A stretch of DNA of 64,000 nucleotides from Streptomyces sp. AP-93 (GTDB taxonomy: Bacteria > Actinomycetota > Actinomycetes > Streptomycetales > Streptomycetaceae): contig NZ_JALGBX010000021.1 of the NCBI RefSeq assembly GCF_022808175.1, positions 118,061-182,060 on the forward strand. Direction: 5' to 3'. The position numbers were made by a program, and so were the translations under genes. The notes below the pieces were generated by a model, which did no database searches, was not told where the DNA came from, and was given only the letters and a program-made list of their open reading frames with translations. Of the stretch, positions 8,449 through 16,809 are shown piece by piece; within the stretch, counting starts at the first letter, position 1, and every line of letters begins with the position of its first letter.

Positions 8449-9327
8449 CTACGTGAAGACGACCGTCCGGGTCCCGTTCAGCAGGACCCGGTGCTCGCTG
8501 TGCCACTTCACGGCCCGCGCCAGCGCCTGGCACTCCACGTCCCGCCCGATCGCCACCAGCTGGTCCGGGGTGACCTCGTGCCCCACCCGCTCGACCTCCT
8601 GCTCGATGATCGGGCCCTCGTCCAGGTCCGCCGTCACGTAGTGCGCGGTCGCGCCGATCAGCTTCACGCCCCGCGCGTGCGCCTGGTGGTACGGCTTCGC
8701 GCCCTTGAAGCTCGGCAGGAACGAGTGGTGGATGTTGATGATCCGCCCGCTCAGCTCCTTGCACAGGGTGTCCGACAGCACCTGCATGTACCGCGCGAGG
8801 ACCACGAGGTCGACTTCCTCGGCCCGCACCAGCTCCAGCAGCCGCGCCTCCGCCGCCGCCTTCGTGTCCTTCGTCACCGGGATGTGCACGAACGGGACCC
8901 CGTACGAGCCGACCAGTTCCTCGAAGTCGGTGTGGTTCGACACCACCGCCGCGATCTCCACCGGCAGCGCACCGATCCGGTGGCGGAAGAGCAGGTCGTT
9001 GAGGCAGTGCCCGAACTTCGAGACCATCAGCACGATCCGCATGCGCTCGTCGGAGCGGTGGATCTGCCAGTCCATCCGGAAGGTGTCGCCGATCGCGGCG
9101 AAGCTGGCCCGCAGCTTCTCCACCGTCACCGGGGCGTCGGCCTCGAAGTGGACCCGCATGAAGAAGAGGCCGGTGTCGCGGTCGCCGAACTGCTGACTGT
9201 CCTCGATGTTGCACCCGGTCATGAACAGATAACTGGACACGGCGTGCACGATGCCCTGCTTGTCGGGGCAGGAGAGGGTCAGTACGTACTGCTGCTGCGT
9301 GGCCTGGGGCTGCGGGTCGTCGCTCAT
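8449..9327 (-). CDS. purU: Formyltetrahydrofolate deformylase
   Basis: A 292-residue enzyme that hydrolyses 10-formyltetrahydrofolate to formate and tetrahydrofolate, balancing one-carbon pools. An N-terminal ACT-type domain (YVLTLSCPDKQGIVHAVSSYL, residues about 13-90) precedes the formyltransferase-fold catalytic domain, with GRIINIHHSFLPSFKGAKPY and the downstream QAHARGVKLIGATAHYV and GPIIEQEVERV. The ATG at 9327 is preferred over one at 9345 because the family starts close to the ACT domain. The gene for a small conserved protein lies 19 bp upstream on the same strand. Confidence 0.95.
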   Translation of the reverse strand: MSDDPQPQATQQQYVLTLSCPDKQGIVHAVSSYLFMTGCNIEDSQQFGDRDTGLFFMRVHFEADAPVTVEKLRASFAAIGDTFRMDWQIHRSDERMRIVLMVSKFGHCLNDLLFRHRIGALPVEIAAVVSNHTDFEELVGSYGVPFVHIPVTKDTKAAAEARLLELVRAEEVDLVVLARYMQVLSDTLCKELSGRIINIHHSFLPSFKGAKPYHQAHARGVKLIGATAHYVTADLDEGPIIEQEVERVGHEVTPDQLVAIGRDVECQALARAVKWHSEHRVLLNGTRTVVFT

Positions 9328-9346
9328 GACCCGACAGCCTTCCACA

Positions 9347-9850
9347 TCACACCGCGCGCGTGAGGATCCTCAGGACGTCCAGTGAGCGCGGACGCGCGTC
9401 CGGGTCGTCCCCGTCCGCCGTCGCCAGCCGTACGTGGGCCTCGCGCGCGGCCCGTACCGCCTCCGGCCAGGCGTGGTGCTCCAGGTAGCCGGAGACCGGG
9501 GCGTCGGCGCCTATCTGGTGCATGATCCGCAGCACCCGCAGCACGGCGAGGTCCACCAGGGCCGCCTCCTGCGAGTCGCGGAAGATCGTGCCGACGTACT
9601 TCTCCGCGGACCAGCTGTCGAGCCAGGTGTCCTCGACGAGCCGGTACACGGCGTCGGTGACGTCCCCGTACCCCTCGGCGCCGGCCAGCCAGGTGTCCTC
9701 TTGGAACACGGGGTCGGAAAGCATGTGCAGCGCCGAGCGCACGTTGCTGCGCCAGCGCCACCACGGCATGTCGTTGAGGGGCATGCCGCCCATGGTGGAG
9801 GAGCGGCCGCCGCGGCGGGAAGAGTTCTTCGAACCTTGGGCGAATGTCAC
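9347..9850 (-). CDS. Conserved hypothetical protein, SCO4402 type
   Basis: A soluble protein of 167 residues if the GTG at 9850 is used, or about 148 from the ATG at 9793. It carries MPLNDMPWWRWRSNVRSAL and WSAEKYVGTIFRDSQEAAL, typical of a conserved Streptomyces family next to purU. It is tryptophan-rich, with no membrane segment and no recognised catalytic motif. The GTG at 9850 is chosen because no purine-rich ribosome site precedes the internal ATGs, where the sense strand reads CTCCTCC. Probably co-transcribed with purU. Function unknown. Confidence 0.75.
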   Translation of the reverse strand: MTFAQGSKNSSRRGGRSSTMGGMPLNDMPWWRWRSNVRSALHMLSDPVFQEDTWLAGAEGYGDVTDAVYRLVEDTWLDSWSAEKYVGTIFRDSQEAALVDLAVLRVLRIMHQIGADAPVSGYLEHHAWPEAVRAAREAHVRLATADGDDPDARPRSLDVLRILTRAV

Positions 9851-10018
9851 GCTTTCGATCGTACGTTCCCGTCCGGCGTGATCTTGAGGCGCCCGCACCC
9901 GGGGGCCCGGACCCGCCCGGCGCTCACTCAGCGTGCGGGTGACACCCGTAATTCACCTCGACGTCACCCGATGTTGCTCGCACCTCACACTTCAGTTACC
10001 CCGGGCGCGGAATGGTGC

Positions 10019-11383
10019 ATGCACATGACCACCCGGCGATGCGCAGCAGCACTCTCCCGCACCTTCCTGGCCCGGACCACGGCCATGGCGATGGGCGCGT
10101 GTCTCGTCGCCGGCTGCGGGGTGCTCCCCGGGGGCTCGGGGGGCCCCGGGGACGCCGGCACCCTCACGGTCATGACCTTCGCTCCGGAGGACTCCAAGGC
10201 GACCAACATGCCCGGCATGCCGGGCATGGCCAAGGCCTACGAGCGCTGGGTCAACTCCAAGGGCGGCATCAACGGGCACAAGCTCCGCGTCCTGACCTGC
10301 AACGAGCGCAACACGCCCACCGGCGCCGCCGACTGCGCCCGCAAGGCGGTCGCCGAGAAGGCCGTCGCCGTCATCGGCTCCTACAGCCAGCACGGACGCG
10401 CCTTCCTGGCCCCGCTGGAAGCCGAGGGCATCCCCTTCATCGGCGGGTACGGGATCTCCTCCGAGGAGTTCCGCTCCCCGCTCTCCTTCCCCGTCAACGG
10501 CGGCCAGCCCGTCCTGATGGCCGGAGCCGGCCACCAGCTGGGGCGCACCTGCGCCAAGGTCGCCCTGGTCCGCCCCGACACCCTCGCCGGCGATTCCCTG
10601 CCCAACCAGCTCAACGCCGGCCTCACGGCCAACCAGATGGCCGAGGCCAGCGACATCCGGGCCGCCGAAGACGCCGCGGACCTCTCCACCCAGGCCAACG
10701 AGGCACTGGCGTCCTCCTCCTCCTCCTCCTCCTCCGGGACCCCCGGAAAGGGCGGCGCCTCCTCCGCGAAGGACGGAAAGGACGGGAAGGACAAGGGCTG
10801 CGTGGCCGCCGTCCTCGGCGCCCGCACCGAGACCTTCTTCGACGCCTTCCGCCGCGCCGCCGACTCCCAGAACCGCAAACCGCAGGTCTCCTCGGTGCTG
10901 GGCTCGGTCAGCCAGGCCCTGGTCGACCGCACCGGCGGCAAGGAGAGCCCCTTCGAGGGCGCGTACGTCACGAGCTGGTACCCGGTCGCCGCCGATCCCC
11001 TGTGGACGCAGATGCGCAACGTCATCTCCGACCACGCCTTCGGCGACAACGCCGTGGACCCCGACGACAGCGGCGCCCAGACCACCTGGATCGCGTACAC
11101 GGTGTTCAACGAGGTGGTGAAGCGGTTCAAGGAGGACGAGGACCTCACCGCGCGCGCCCTCACGCGCAAGCTCAACCAGTCCGCCCCCGTGAAGACCGGC
11201 GGCCTGACCCCCGACCTCAGCTGGCGCTACGAGGACATGCGCGCCGTCGCCGGCTTCCCCCGCATGGTCAACGGCCGGGTCACCTTCCAGGTCGTCCAGC
11301 AGGGCCGCCTGGTGGCCCAGCCGGGCGGCGAGCAGTCCATGGACATGACCAAGACCCTGGAACAGGCCCCCCGTTCAAGCTAA
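10019..11383 (+). CDS. Substrate-binding lipoprotein, branched-chain amino-acid type
   Basis: A 454-residue exported lipoprotein: twin-arginine-like TTRRC, a hydrophobic signal, and a lipobox LVAGC with cysteine 33. The mature part has a periplasmic-binding-protein type I fold (YERWVNSKGGINGHKLRVL; AVAVIGSYSQHGRAFLAPLE; GIPFIGGYGISSEEF; WIAYTVFNEVVKRF), as in Leu/Ile/Val ABC receptors. No permease or ATPase genes are adjacent, so it may be an orphan sensor or an orphan transporter part. Residues about 232-239 are eight serines encoded by a TCC repeat, next to a lysine/glycine-rich linker. The start could also be the ATG at 10025. Confidence 0.85.
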   Translation: MHMTTRRCAAALSRTFLARTTAMAMGACLVAGCGVLPGGSGGPGDAGTLTVMTFAPEDSKATNMPGMPGMAKAYERWVNSKGGINGHKLRVLTCNERNTPTGAADCARKAVAEKAVAVIGSYSQHGRAFLAPLEAEGIPFIGGYGISSEEFRSPLSFPVNGGQPVLMAGAGHQLGRTCAKVALVRPDTLAGDSLPNQLNAGLTANQMAEASDIRAAEDAADLSTQANEALASSSSSSSSGTPGKGGASSAKDGKDGKDKGCVAAVLGARTETFFDAFRRAADSQNRKPQVSSVLGSVSQALVDRTGGKESPFEGAYVTSWYPVAADPLWTQMRNVISDHAFGDNAVDPDDSGAQTTWIAYTVFNEVVKRFKEDEDLTARALTRKLNQSAPVKTGGLTPDLSWRYEDMRAVAGFPRMVNGRVTFQVVQQGRLVAQPGGEQSMDMTKTLEQAPRSS

Positions 11384-11385
11384 GG

Positions 11386-12705
11386 CTAGAGCTGACTCTT
11401 GTCGCGCTTGGTGAGGTCGTACTTGGCGGCGATGGTGTTCCACATCCGCGCCGCGGACTCCTTCGACCTGGTGGCGTCGCCGCTCGCCTTGTTGCCGTCC
11501 GAGGCGTTGCCGGTCGACCTGGCCCTGCCGTCCTTGCACTTGTCGCCGTCGGACTTCACGTCGTCCGCCCAGGCCGCGTAGCTCTTGTCGGCCTCGGCGG
11601 AGGACTTCCACGCCTTGGTGAGGGCCGCGGTCAGCTTCGCGTCGTTCGGGAGCTGGTCCACCTTGAGCTCCTGGAGCCGGGTCACCAGCTCCTCGCGCTG
11701 CCGGGCCGCGTCGCGCAGGTCGGTGGCCGCCTGGTCCAGGTTCTTGCAGCCCTTGATGTCCTCGACGGCCTTGATCACAGAGGCCCGGCTGTCGTTGCTG
11801 TCCGCGAGCAGCTTGTCGAGCTGGACCGCCTGCGGCTGCGCGGGATCCAGCGGAGCCTCCCCGCTGTCCGCGGCGGAGCTGCCGGGGGTGGGGGTGGGCG
11901 CCGCGGCGGCCGGGTCGTTGTTCTGCGCCTTGCCGTCACCGAGCAGCGCACCGACCCCGAGCCCGACGACGGCCAGGCCGATGACGACGGCAGCGATGAT
12001 CACGGGCGAGACCCTGCGGGGAGCGGGGGCGAGGTCCTGCTCCTGGTAGTGCGGGGGCGGCTGCTGCTGATACTGCTGCTGCGGCGGCGGCGCGTACTGC
12101 TGGTGCTGGGGCTGCTGCGCGTACTGCTGCGGTTGAGGGCGGCGCGGCTGCTGGGGGAGCACCGGCTCCTGGATGGGAGGCAGTACCTGCGTGTCCCCCC
12201 GGAACATCCCGTCGAACCCGGCGGCGGGATCGGCGGGCGCGGCCGGAACCGGCGCGATGTACTGGGTGGCGGCCTCGTCGTACGAGGGGGCGGCCGGGAC
12301 CGGCGCGATGTACTGGGTGGCGGCCTCGTCGTACGAGGGGACCGGCGGTATGTACTGGGTGGCCGCCTCGTCGTACGAGGGGGCCGCGGGGACCGGCGCG
12401 ATGTACTGCGTCGCCGCCTCCTCGTGCGCGGGGGCGGCGGGCACCGGCGGAATGTACTGGGTGGCCGCCTCCGGCAGCGGCGGGTACCCGTAGCCGTGCG
12501 GGTCGCCGGGGCCCTCGTAGCCGGGGCCGACCACGTGACCCTGCGGGTAGCCGTAGGCGGGGCCGCCCGGTGCGGGGTAGCCGTAGGCGGGCTCACCGTG
12601 CAGGTACTCCGGCTCCCTGCCGGGCTGCGCGGGCGGCTGCGCGGGCACGTGCGGGCCCCACGGCTCGCCTCCCTGCGGGCTGCCGCCCTGTCCGCTCTCG
12701 GTCAC
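11386..12705 (-). CDS. Membrane protein with long Pro/Gln/Tyr-rich N-terminal tail
   Basis: A 439-residue protein. Roughly the first 220 residues are low complexity, with five copies of a unit close to EAATQYIAPVPAAPSYD and a glutamine-rich stretch. A single membrane segment follows (VSPVIIAAVVIGLAVVGLGVG), then an extracellular part of about 190 residues containing helices, two cysteines and QREELVTRLQELKVDQL. The topology is cytoplasmic disordered tail, one helix, outer domain. The GTG at 12705 is chosen for its GGGAG site. Function unknown; such tails often mediate partner binding at the cell pole or septum, which is only a suggestion here. It is convergent with the lipoprotein gene, 2 bp away. 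Confidence 0.75.
   Translation of the reverse strand: MTESGQGGSPQGGEPWGPHVPAQPPAQPGREPEYLHGEPAYGYPAPGGPAYGYPQGHVVGPGYEGPGDPHGYGYPPLPEAATQYIPPVPAAPAHEEAATQYIAPVPAAPSYDEAATQYIPPVPSYDEAATQYIAPVPAAPSYDEAATQYIAPVPAAPADPAAGFDGMFRGDTQVLPPIQEPVLPQQPRRPQPQQYAQQPQHQQYAPPPQQQYQQQPPPHYQEQDLAPAPRRVSPVIIAAVVIGLAVVGLGVGALLGDGKAQNNDPAAAAPTPTPGSSAADSGEAPLDPAQPQAVQLDKLLADSNDSRASVIKAVEDIKGCKNLDQAATDLRDAARQREELVTRLQELKVDQLPNDAKLTAALTKAWKSSAEADKSYAAWADDVKSDGDKCKDGRARSTGNASDGNKASGDATRSKESAARMWNTIAAKYDLTKRDKSQL
12238..12475 (-). repeat. In-frame 51-nt tandem repeat in the tail gene
   Basis: Five degenerate copies encode EAATQYI(A/P)PVPAAPSYD-type units. One unit is shortened. Period and phase are multiples of three, so the frame is kept. 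Confidence 0.8.
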
Positions 12706-12864
12706 CGGAACTCCCTCTCCGACCTGTCCGCGTCTACGGAACCGTCGGCTCACGCTACCCGGTCACCCCCCTCGCCCGGCAGGCCCGCCCCCACCGAAGA
12801 TCATCCCCGGGCGGGCCGAATCCCCCGGGCCCCGCGGTCCGGCCCTCCGGTGGGATGTCCCCGA

Positions 12865-13002
12865 CCCGCCCTTCCACCGTTCCCCGGGCCGGCCCGGACC
12901 CCGGTCCTCAAACGCCGGACGGGCTGGAAGGGGGTACCGGGCTGCGCCCGGACCCCCTGGGGCTCCGCCCCAGACCCCGGTCCTCAAACGCCGGACGGCT
13001 AA
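12865..13002. repeat. Streptomyces palindromic intergenic repeat, duplicated left arm
   Basis: Two direct copies of a segment containing CCGGTCCTCAAACGCCGGAC lie about 75 bp apart, separated by a GGGGCTCCGCCCCAG-type hairpin sequence. The same core is found at 38.75, 44.5 and 53.6 kb. The inverted partner arm lies near 13431-13465. Confidence 0.75.
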
Positions 13003-13184
13003 ATTGGCGCGGGCGGCGGGATTGGCGTGGGCGGCTGAATTGGCGCGGGCGGCGGAATTGGCGTGGGCGGCGGGATTGGCGCAGGGGGCTGGATTGGCGC
13101 GGGCGGGCTGGATTGCCGCAGGCGGCGGAATTGGCGTGGTCGGCGGGATTGGCGCAGGGGGCTGGATTGGCGCGGGCGGGCTGA
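13003..13184. repeat. Minisatellite, ten units of 18-19 bp
   Basis: Ten consecutive units resemble ATTGGCGCGGGCGGCGGA. Eight are 18 bp and two are 19 bp, starting at 13003, 13021 and so on. It is bracketed by inverted copies of the palindromic repeat arm, the same arrangement seen inside the FAD oxidase gene at 53.6-54.0 kb. Confidence 0.85.
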
Positions 13185-13513
13185 TAACCCTCCCGTCGGC
13201 GGGGCTGGAGGCGGGCCGATCATCCTCCCGTCGGCGGGGCTGGGGGCGGCCGGGACGGGGACGGGGGCGGGGTGGGGTGTTGGACTGGACGTAAAGCGTG
13301 ATTTGTGGCGCAGGCACACCCCGCGCCCTGTCGGAGTAGAACAGGGGGCGCCTAAATCATGCAGTCCAGGCCGACACCCCACCCCGACCCCGGCACCGGC
13401 CCCACCCGCAGCCCCGGCCACGCCGGCCACAACCCAGCCCCGCCGGCGTTTGAGGCGCAGGGGCCCGGGGACTGGTCCCCGGCAACGGCGCCGCACCATG
13501 CGACCGGCCCCGG

Positions 13514-14893
13514 TCAGGACACCGGCTCCAGGCGGGCCGTGAACTCGCGGGCCGCCGGTTCCTCCCGGTACGGGTCCAGACGGCTGCGGAAATCCTCCAG
13601 GTACACCGCCCCGCGGTGGGAGCGGATCCCCGACAGAACGTCCGCCGCCCGCGTCGCCGTCTGACAGGCCGCTTCCACCTCACGCTGCTGCACCCGCGCC
13701 GCAGCCAACAGCAGCAGCCCGATCGCCCGCCGCCGCGCCTTCCCCACCGGAAGGTCCCGCAGAGCCTCCTCCGCGCGCTTCGCCGCCGCGTCGGCCTGCC
13801 CCAGGTCCCGGTGACAGTGCGCCAGTTCGTCCGCGAGGTACGCCCCGTCGAAGTGCCGGATCCACTCCGGGTCGTCCCCCGACTCCGGCTCCGCCCGCTC
13901 CAGCGCGGTGACCGCCCGCGAGGACAGCACCGCCGTCGACCGCGCGTCACCGAGCAGCGCGTGCCCCCGCGCCTCCGCCGCGTAGAACATCGCCTCGACC
14001 CGCGGGGTGACCTGGCCCCGGGTGCCCTCCTGCGCCGCTCTCGCCAGCTGCGCGATCTCCCTCGGGTTGCCGAGCTCCGCCGCCAGGTGGCTCATCGACG
14101 CCGCCAGGACGTAGCCCCCGTACGCCCGGTCGCCGGCCGCCTGCGCGAGCCGCAGCGCCTGGATGTAGTACCGCTGTGCCAGGCCCGGCTGGCCGGTGTC
14201 CACCGCCATGTAGCCCGCCAGCTCCGTCAGTCGGGCGACCGCCGCGAACAGGGCCCGGCCGACCGGCTCCCGGTACGAGCCGCCGATCAGGCCGGAGACC
14301 ACCGAGTTGAGGTAGTGCACGACCACCGGGCGCACGTGCCCGCTGCCGAAGCGGTGGTCGAGGTCCTTCAGTGCCTGCGTGGTGGCCCGTACCGCCTCCA
14401 CGTCCGACATCCCGACCCGTGAGCCGCCGCTGCGCGCGACCTGCGCGTCGGCCCCGGTGATCAGCCAGTCGCGGCTCGGCTCGACCAGCGCCGAGGAGGC
14501 CACGCTCGCCCCCGACAGGAAGTCGCGCCGGCCCACGTCGCTCCGCCACAACTCGCTGACCTGCTCGATCGCGCCGATGACGGTCGGGGAGAACTGCAGG
14601 CCGACACCGGAGGCGAGGTTCTTGCCGTTGGCCATGCCGATCTCGTCGATGGTGACGGTCCGGCCGAGTTTGCGGCCCAGCGACTCGGCGATGATCCCGG
14701 GGGCCCGGCCGCGCGGCTGCTGACCGCGCAGCCAGCGGGCTACGGAGGTCTTGTCGTAGCGGAGGTCGAGGCCGTGCTCGGCCCCGCACATGTTGACGCG
14801 CCGGGCGAGCCCGGCATTGGAGCACCCGGCTTCCTGGATGAGCGCCTGCAGCCGTTCGTTCGGCTGGCGGGCGACGAGAGGCCTGGCTGCCAT
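13514..14893 (-). CDS. Transcriptional regulator with TPR-like domain (NsdA-like paralogue)
   Basis: A 459-residue protein with an N-terminal DNA-binding-type domain (ERLQALIQEAGCSNAGLARR ... KTSVARWLRGQQPRGRAPG, residues about 13-70) and a long helical repeat domain (GYMAVDTGQPGLAQRYYIQA, AEARGHALLGDARSTAVL). It belongs to the same family as the gene at 3041-4384, which shares the SQWIAGHQPR / ARWLRGQQPR pattern. Members are known developmental or antibiotic repressors in Streptomyces. A 20-bp near-palindrome lies 21 bp upstream of its ATG and could be an autoregulatory site. Divergent from the primase-like gene. Confidence 0.85.
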   Translation of the reverse strand: MAARPLVARQPNERLQALIQEAGCSNAGLARRVNMCGAEHGLDLRYDKTSVARWLRGQQPRGRAPGIIAESLGRKLGRTVTIDEIGMANGKNLASGVGLQFSPTVIGAIEQVSELWRSDVGRRDFLSGASVASSALVEPSRDWLITGADAQVARSGGSRVGMSDVEAVRATTQALKDLDHRFGSGHVRPVVVHYLNSVVSGLIGGSYREPVGRALFAAVARLTELAGYMAVDTGQPGLAQRYYIQALRLAQAAGDRAYGGYVLAASMSHLAAELGNPREIAQLARAAQEGTRGQVTPRVEAMFYAAEARGHALLGDARSTAVLSSRAVTALERAEPESGDDPEWIRHFDGAYLADELAHCHRDLGQADAAAKRAEEALRDLPVGKARRRAIGLLLLAAARVQQREVEAACQTATRAADVLSGIRSHRGAVYLEDFRSRLDPYREEPAAREFTARLEPVS

Positions 14894-14913
14894 GAAAACC
14901 CCCAGAGACGCGG

Positions 14914-14933
14914 GTGATCGTTCGAATGATCAC
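14914..14933. promoter_or_regulatory. 20-bp near-perfect palindrome upstream of the TPR regulator
   Basis: GTGATCGTTCGAATGATCAC is symmetric except for one base pair. It lies 21-40 bp upstream of the regulator ATG at 14893, within the divergent promoter region. This is a good place for a repressor, possibly the product of the adjacent gene. Confidence 0.55.
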
Positions 14934-15103
14934 TTCCCGCCTGATGTGCGGGGAATCTTCCCCATTGCGTCCCGTCGCTACCCACCTCCGGCGCCCCGGC
15001 CTCCCACGCGCCCCCCGCGATGCACCGATGCGCCCCGCATGCAGGATCGATGCTCCCGAGCCAGGCCGGTTGAAGCCCGTAACCCCCGGTGACCGCAAGA
15101 GTT

Positions 15104-15793
15104 GTGTTGCACGTGGAAGAGACCATCGGAGTCACGGAGACCGCGCCCATCCCCCTGCAGCGCAGTGAGCCGCTGCTGGACCATGCCGTGCGGTACACGG
15201 AAGAACGGCACTGGGATGTCTTCGCCGGCACCTGGCTGGAGTCCGGCGAGGGGCGGGAACAGTGCTCGTGCGGGGGCGCCCAGTGCCCGGCGCCCGGCGC
15301 GCACGCGGCGGGGAAGGACTGGGCCTCGCAGGCCTCGGGCAGCGCCGTGCAGGTCAGGCGGCTCTGGGGCAAGAACCCGAAGGCCGCCATCCTGCTGCCC
15401 ACCGGCCGGACCTTCGACGCCCTCGACGTCCCGGACGCGGCCGGATTCCTGGCGCTGGCCCGGCTCCAGCGCATGAAGCGCACCCTCGGACCGGTGATCG
15501 CCAACCCGGCGGGGCGGATGCTGTTCTTCGTCCTGCCCGGCGCCGGGGCGAAGGTGCCCGACCTGCTGCGCAAGATCGGCTGGCAGCCGGCCCAGCTCGA
15601 CCTGGCCACGCGCGGCGAGGGCGAGTACGTGGCGGCGCCGCCGACCCGCATCGGCGGACGCGGTTCGGTGCAGTGGGCGCAGCCGCCGACGGCCGCGAAC
15701 CGGTGGCTGCCGGACGTGGAGGAGCTGATCGACGCCCTGGCGTACGCGTGCGGTCGCGAGGCGGCGGCGGAACGGGCCCGGCGCACGGCGTGA
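15104..15793 (+). CDS. Bifunctional DNA primase/polymerase N-terminal domain protein
   Basis: A 229-residue protein carrying the Prim-Pol-like domain of integrated-plasmid replication proteins but lacking a helicase part. It has LLDHAVRYTEERHWDVFAGT, a cysteine cluster CSCGGAQCPAPGAH, AAILLPTGRTFDALDVP, and YVAAPPTRIGG. Short chromosomal members of this family are conserved in Streptomyces and their role in replication is not proven. The GTG at 15104 gives MLHVEETIGVTET, the start I consider most family-like; GTG codons at 15089 and 15113 are alternatives. It is divergent from the TPR regulator, an association often seen. Confidence 0.8.
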   Translation: MLHVEETIGVTETAPIPLQRSEPLLDHAVRYTEERHWDVFAGTWLESGEGREQCSCGGAQCPAPGAHAAGKDWASQASGSAVQVRRLWGKNPKAAILLPTGRTFDALDVPDAAGFLALARLQRMKRTLGPVIANPAGRMLFFVLPGAGAKVPDLLRKIGWQPAQLDLATRGEGEYVAAPPTRIGGRGSVQWAQPPTAANRWLPDVEELIDALAYACGREAAAERARRTA

Positions 15794-15948
15794 TCCCCGC
15801 CCCACCCGCTCCAACCGCCCCGCCCGCCCCGCCCTGACCAGCGAAGATCTCCGCGCGGAAACTCATGACATAAGTAACTGCCCGGCCTCTCCCCCTCCTC
15901 CTATGGTGAGAAAAGCAGGACACGGGGAACGGAACGAGAGGCAGGCGC

Positions 15949-16809
15949 ATGCCGGACCAGGGCGTTGCGATCGGCGGGGCGGACGGAACGGGCGGCGGTG
16001 CACGACCGGCACCGGCCGCCGCACCCGCCGTGCGGGTCGAGGGTTTGTGGAAGCGGTTCGGCGAGCAAGTGGCCGTATCCGGGATCGATCTGGAGCTGCC
16101 GGCCGGGCAGTTCGTCGGCCTGGTCGGGCCGAACGGCGCGGGCAAGACGACGACCCTCTCGATGGTGACCGGGCTGCTGCGCCCGGACATGGGCCGGGTC
16201 ATCGTCGCCGGGCACGACGTGTGGGCGGACCCGGTGGAGGTCAAGTCCCGGATCGGCGTGCTGCCCGAGGGACTGCGGCTCTTCGAGCGGCTCTCCGGCC
16301 GGGAACTCCTCGGCTACATGGGCCGGATGCGGGGGCTCCCGGGCCGGGAGACGGACAGCCGGGCCACCCAGCTGCTGGACATCCTGGACCTGGCCGGTTC
16401 GCAGAACAAGCTGATCGTCGACTACTCGACGGGCATGCGGAAGAAGATCGGCCTGGCGGCCGCACTGCTCCACAACCCCGAAGTGCTCTTCCTGGACGAG
16501 CCGTTCGAGGGCGTCGACCCGGTGTCCGCGCAGACCATCCGCGGAGTGCTGGAACGTTACACCTCCTCCGGAGCCACGGTCGTCTTCTCCTCCCACGTCA
16601 TGGAGCTCGTCGAGTCGCTGTGCGACTGGGTCGCCGTCATGGCCGCCGGCCGGATCCGGGCCGCGGGCCCGCTGGCCGACGTACGGGGCGACGCGCCCTC
16701 GCTGCAGGCCGCGTTCCTGGAGCTGGTCGGAGCGCACGGCCGGGCCACGGGCGAGTCCCTGGACTGGCTCGGCGGCGGGGCCGCGGGCAACGGGGCGGGC
16801 GTCCGATGA
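15949..16809 (+). CDS. ABC transporter ATP-binding protein
   Basis: A 286-residue ATPase with Walker A GPNGAGKTT (about residues 60-68), signature YSTGMRKKIGLA, Walker B EVLFLDEPFEGVDP and the switch histidine region VVFSSHVME. The CcmA/drug-exporter-like form (GQFVGLVGPNGAGKTTTLSM) suggests export or membrane remodelling. Its stop overlaps the start of the permease gene (ATGA at 16806-16809), so the two are coupled. Substrate unknown. Confidence 0.95.
   Translation: MPDQGVAIGGADGTGGGARPAPAAAPAVRVEGLWKRFGEQVAVSGIDLELPAGQFVGLVGPNGAGKTTTLSMVTGLLRPDMGRVIVAGHDVWADPVEVKSRIGVLPEGLRLFERLSGRELLGYMGRMRGLPGRETDSRATQLLDILDLAGSQNKLIVDYSTGMRKKIGLAAALLHNPEVLFLDEPFEGVDPVSAQTIRGVLERYTSSGATVVFSSHVMELVESLCDWVAVMAAGRIRAAGPLADVRGDAPSLQAAFLELVGAHGRATGESLDWLGGGAAGNGAGVR

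Larger units (their letters stand above)
12706..13513. other. Gene-free region packed with repeats
   Basis: This 808-bp interval lies between two minus-strand genes and holds no gene I can support. From left to right it holds two direct copies of a palindromic-repeat arm (core CTCAAACGCCGG at about 12907 and 12982), a ten-copy 18-19-bp minisatellite (13003-13184), and two copies of a TCCTCCCGTCGGCGGGGCTGG-like stretch. A hairpin-capable stretch (GCGCCCTGT ... ACAGGGGGCGC, about 13323-13352) follows, then the inverted arm (CCGGCGTTTGAG at about 13443). Confidence 0.65.

Noticed and set aside
10012..13002. 996-codon plus-strand frame across several genes
   Set aside because: It overlaps the lipoprotein and the repeat-tail gene in the wrong frames and has a glycine/arginine-rich shadow composition.
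13003..13184. CRISPR-like spacing of repeats
   Set aside because: Units are contiguous 18-19-mers without unique spacers; it is a minisatellite.
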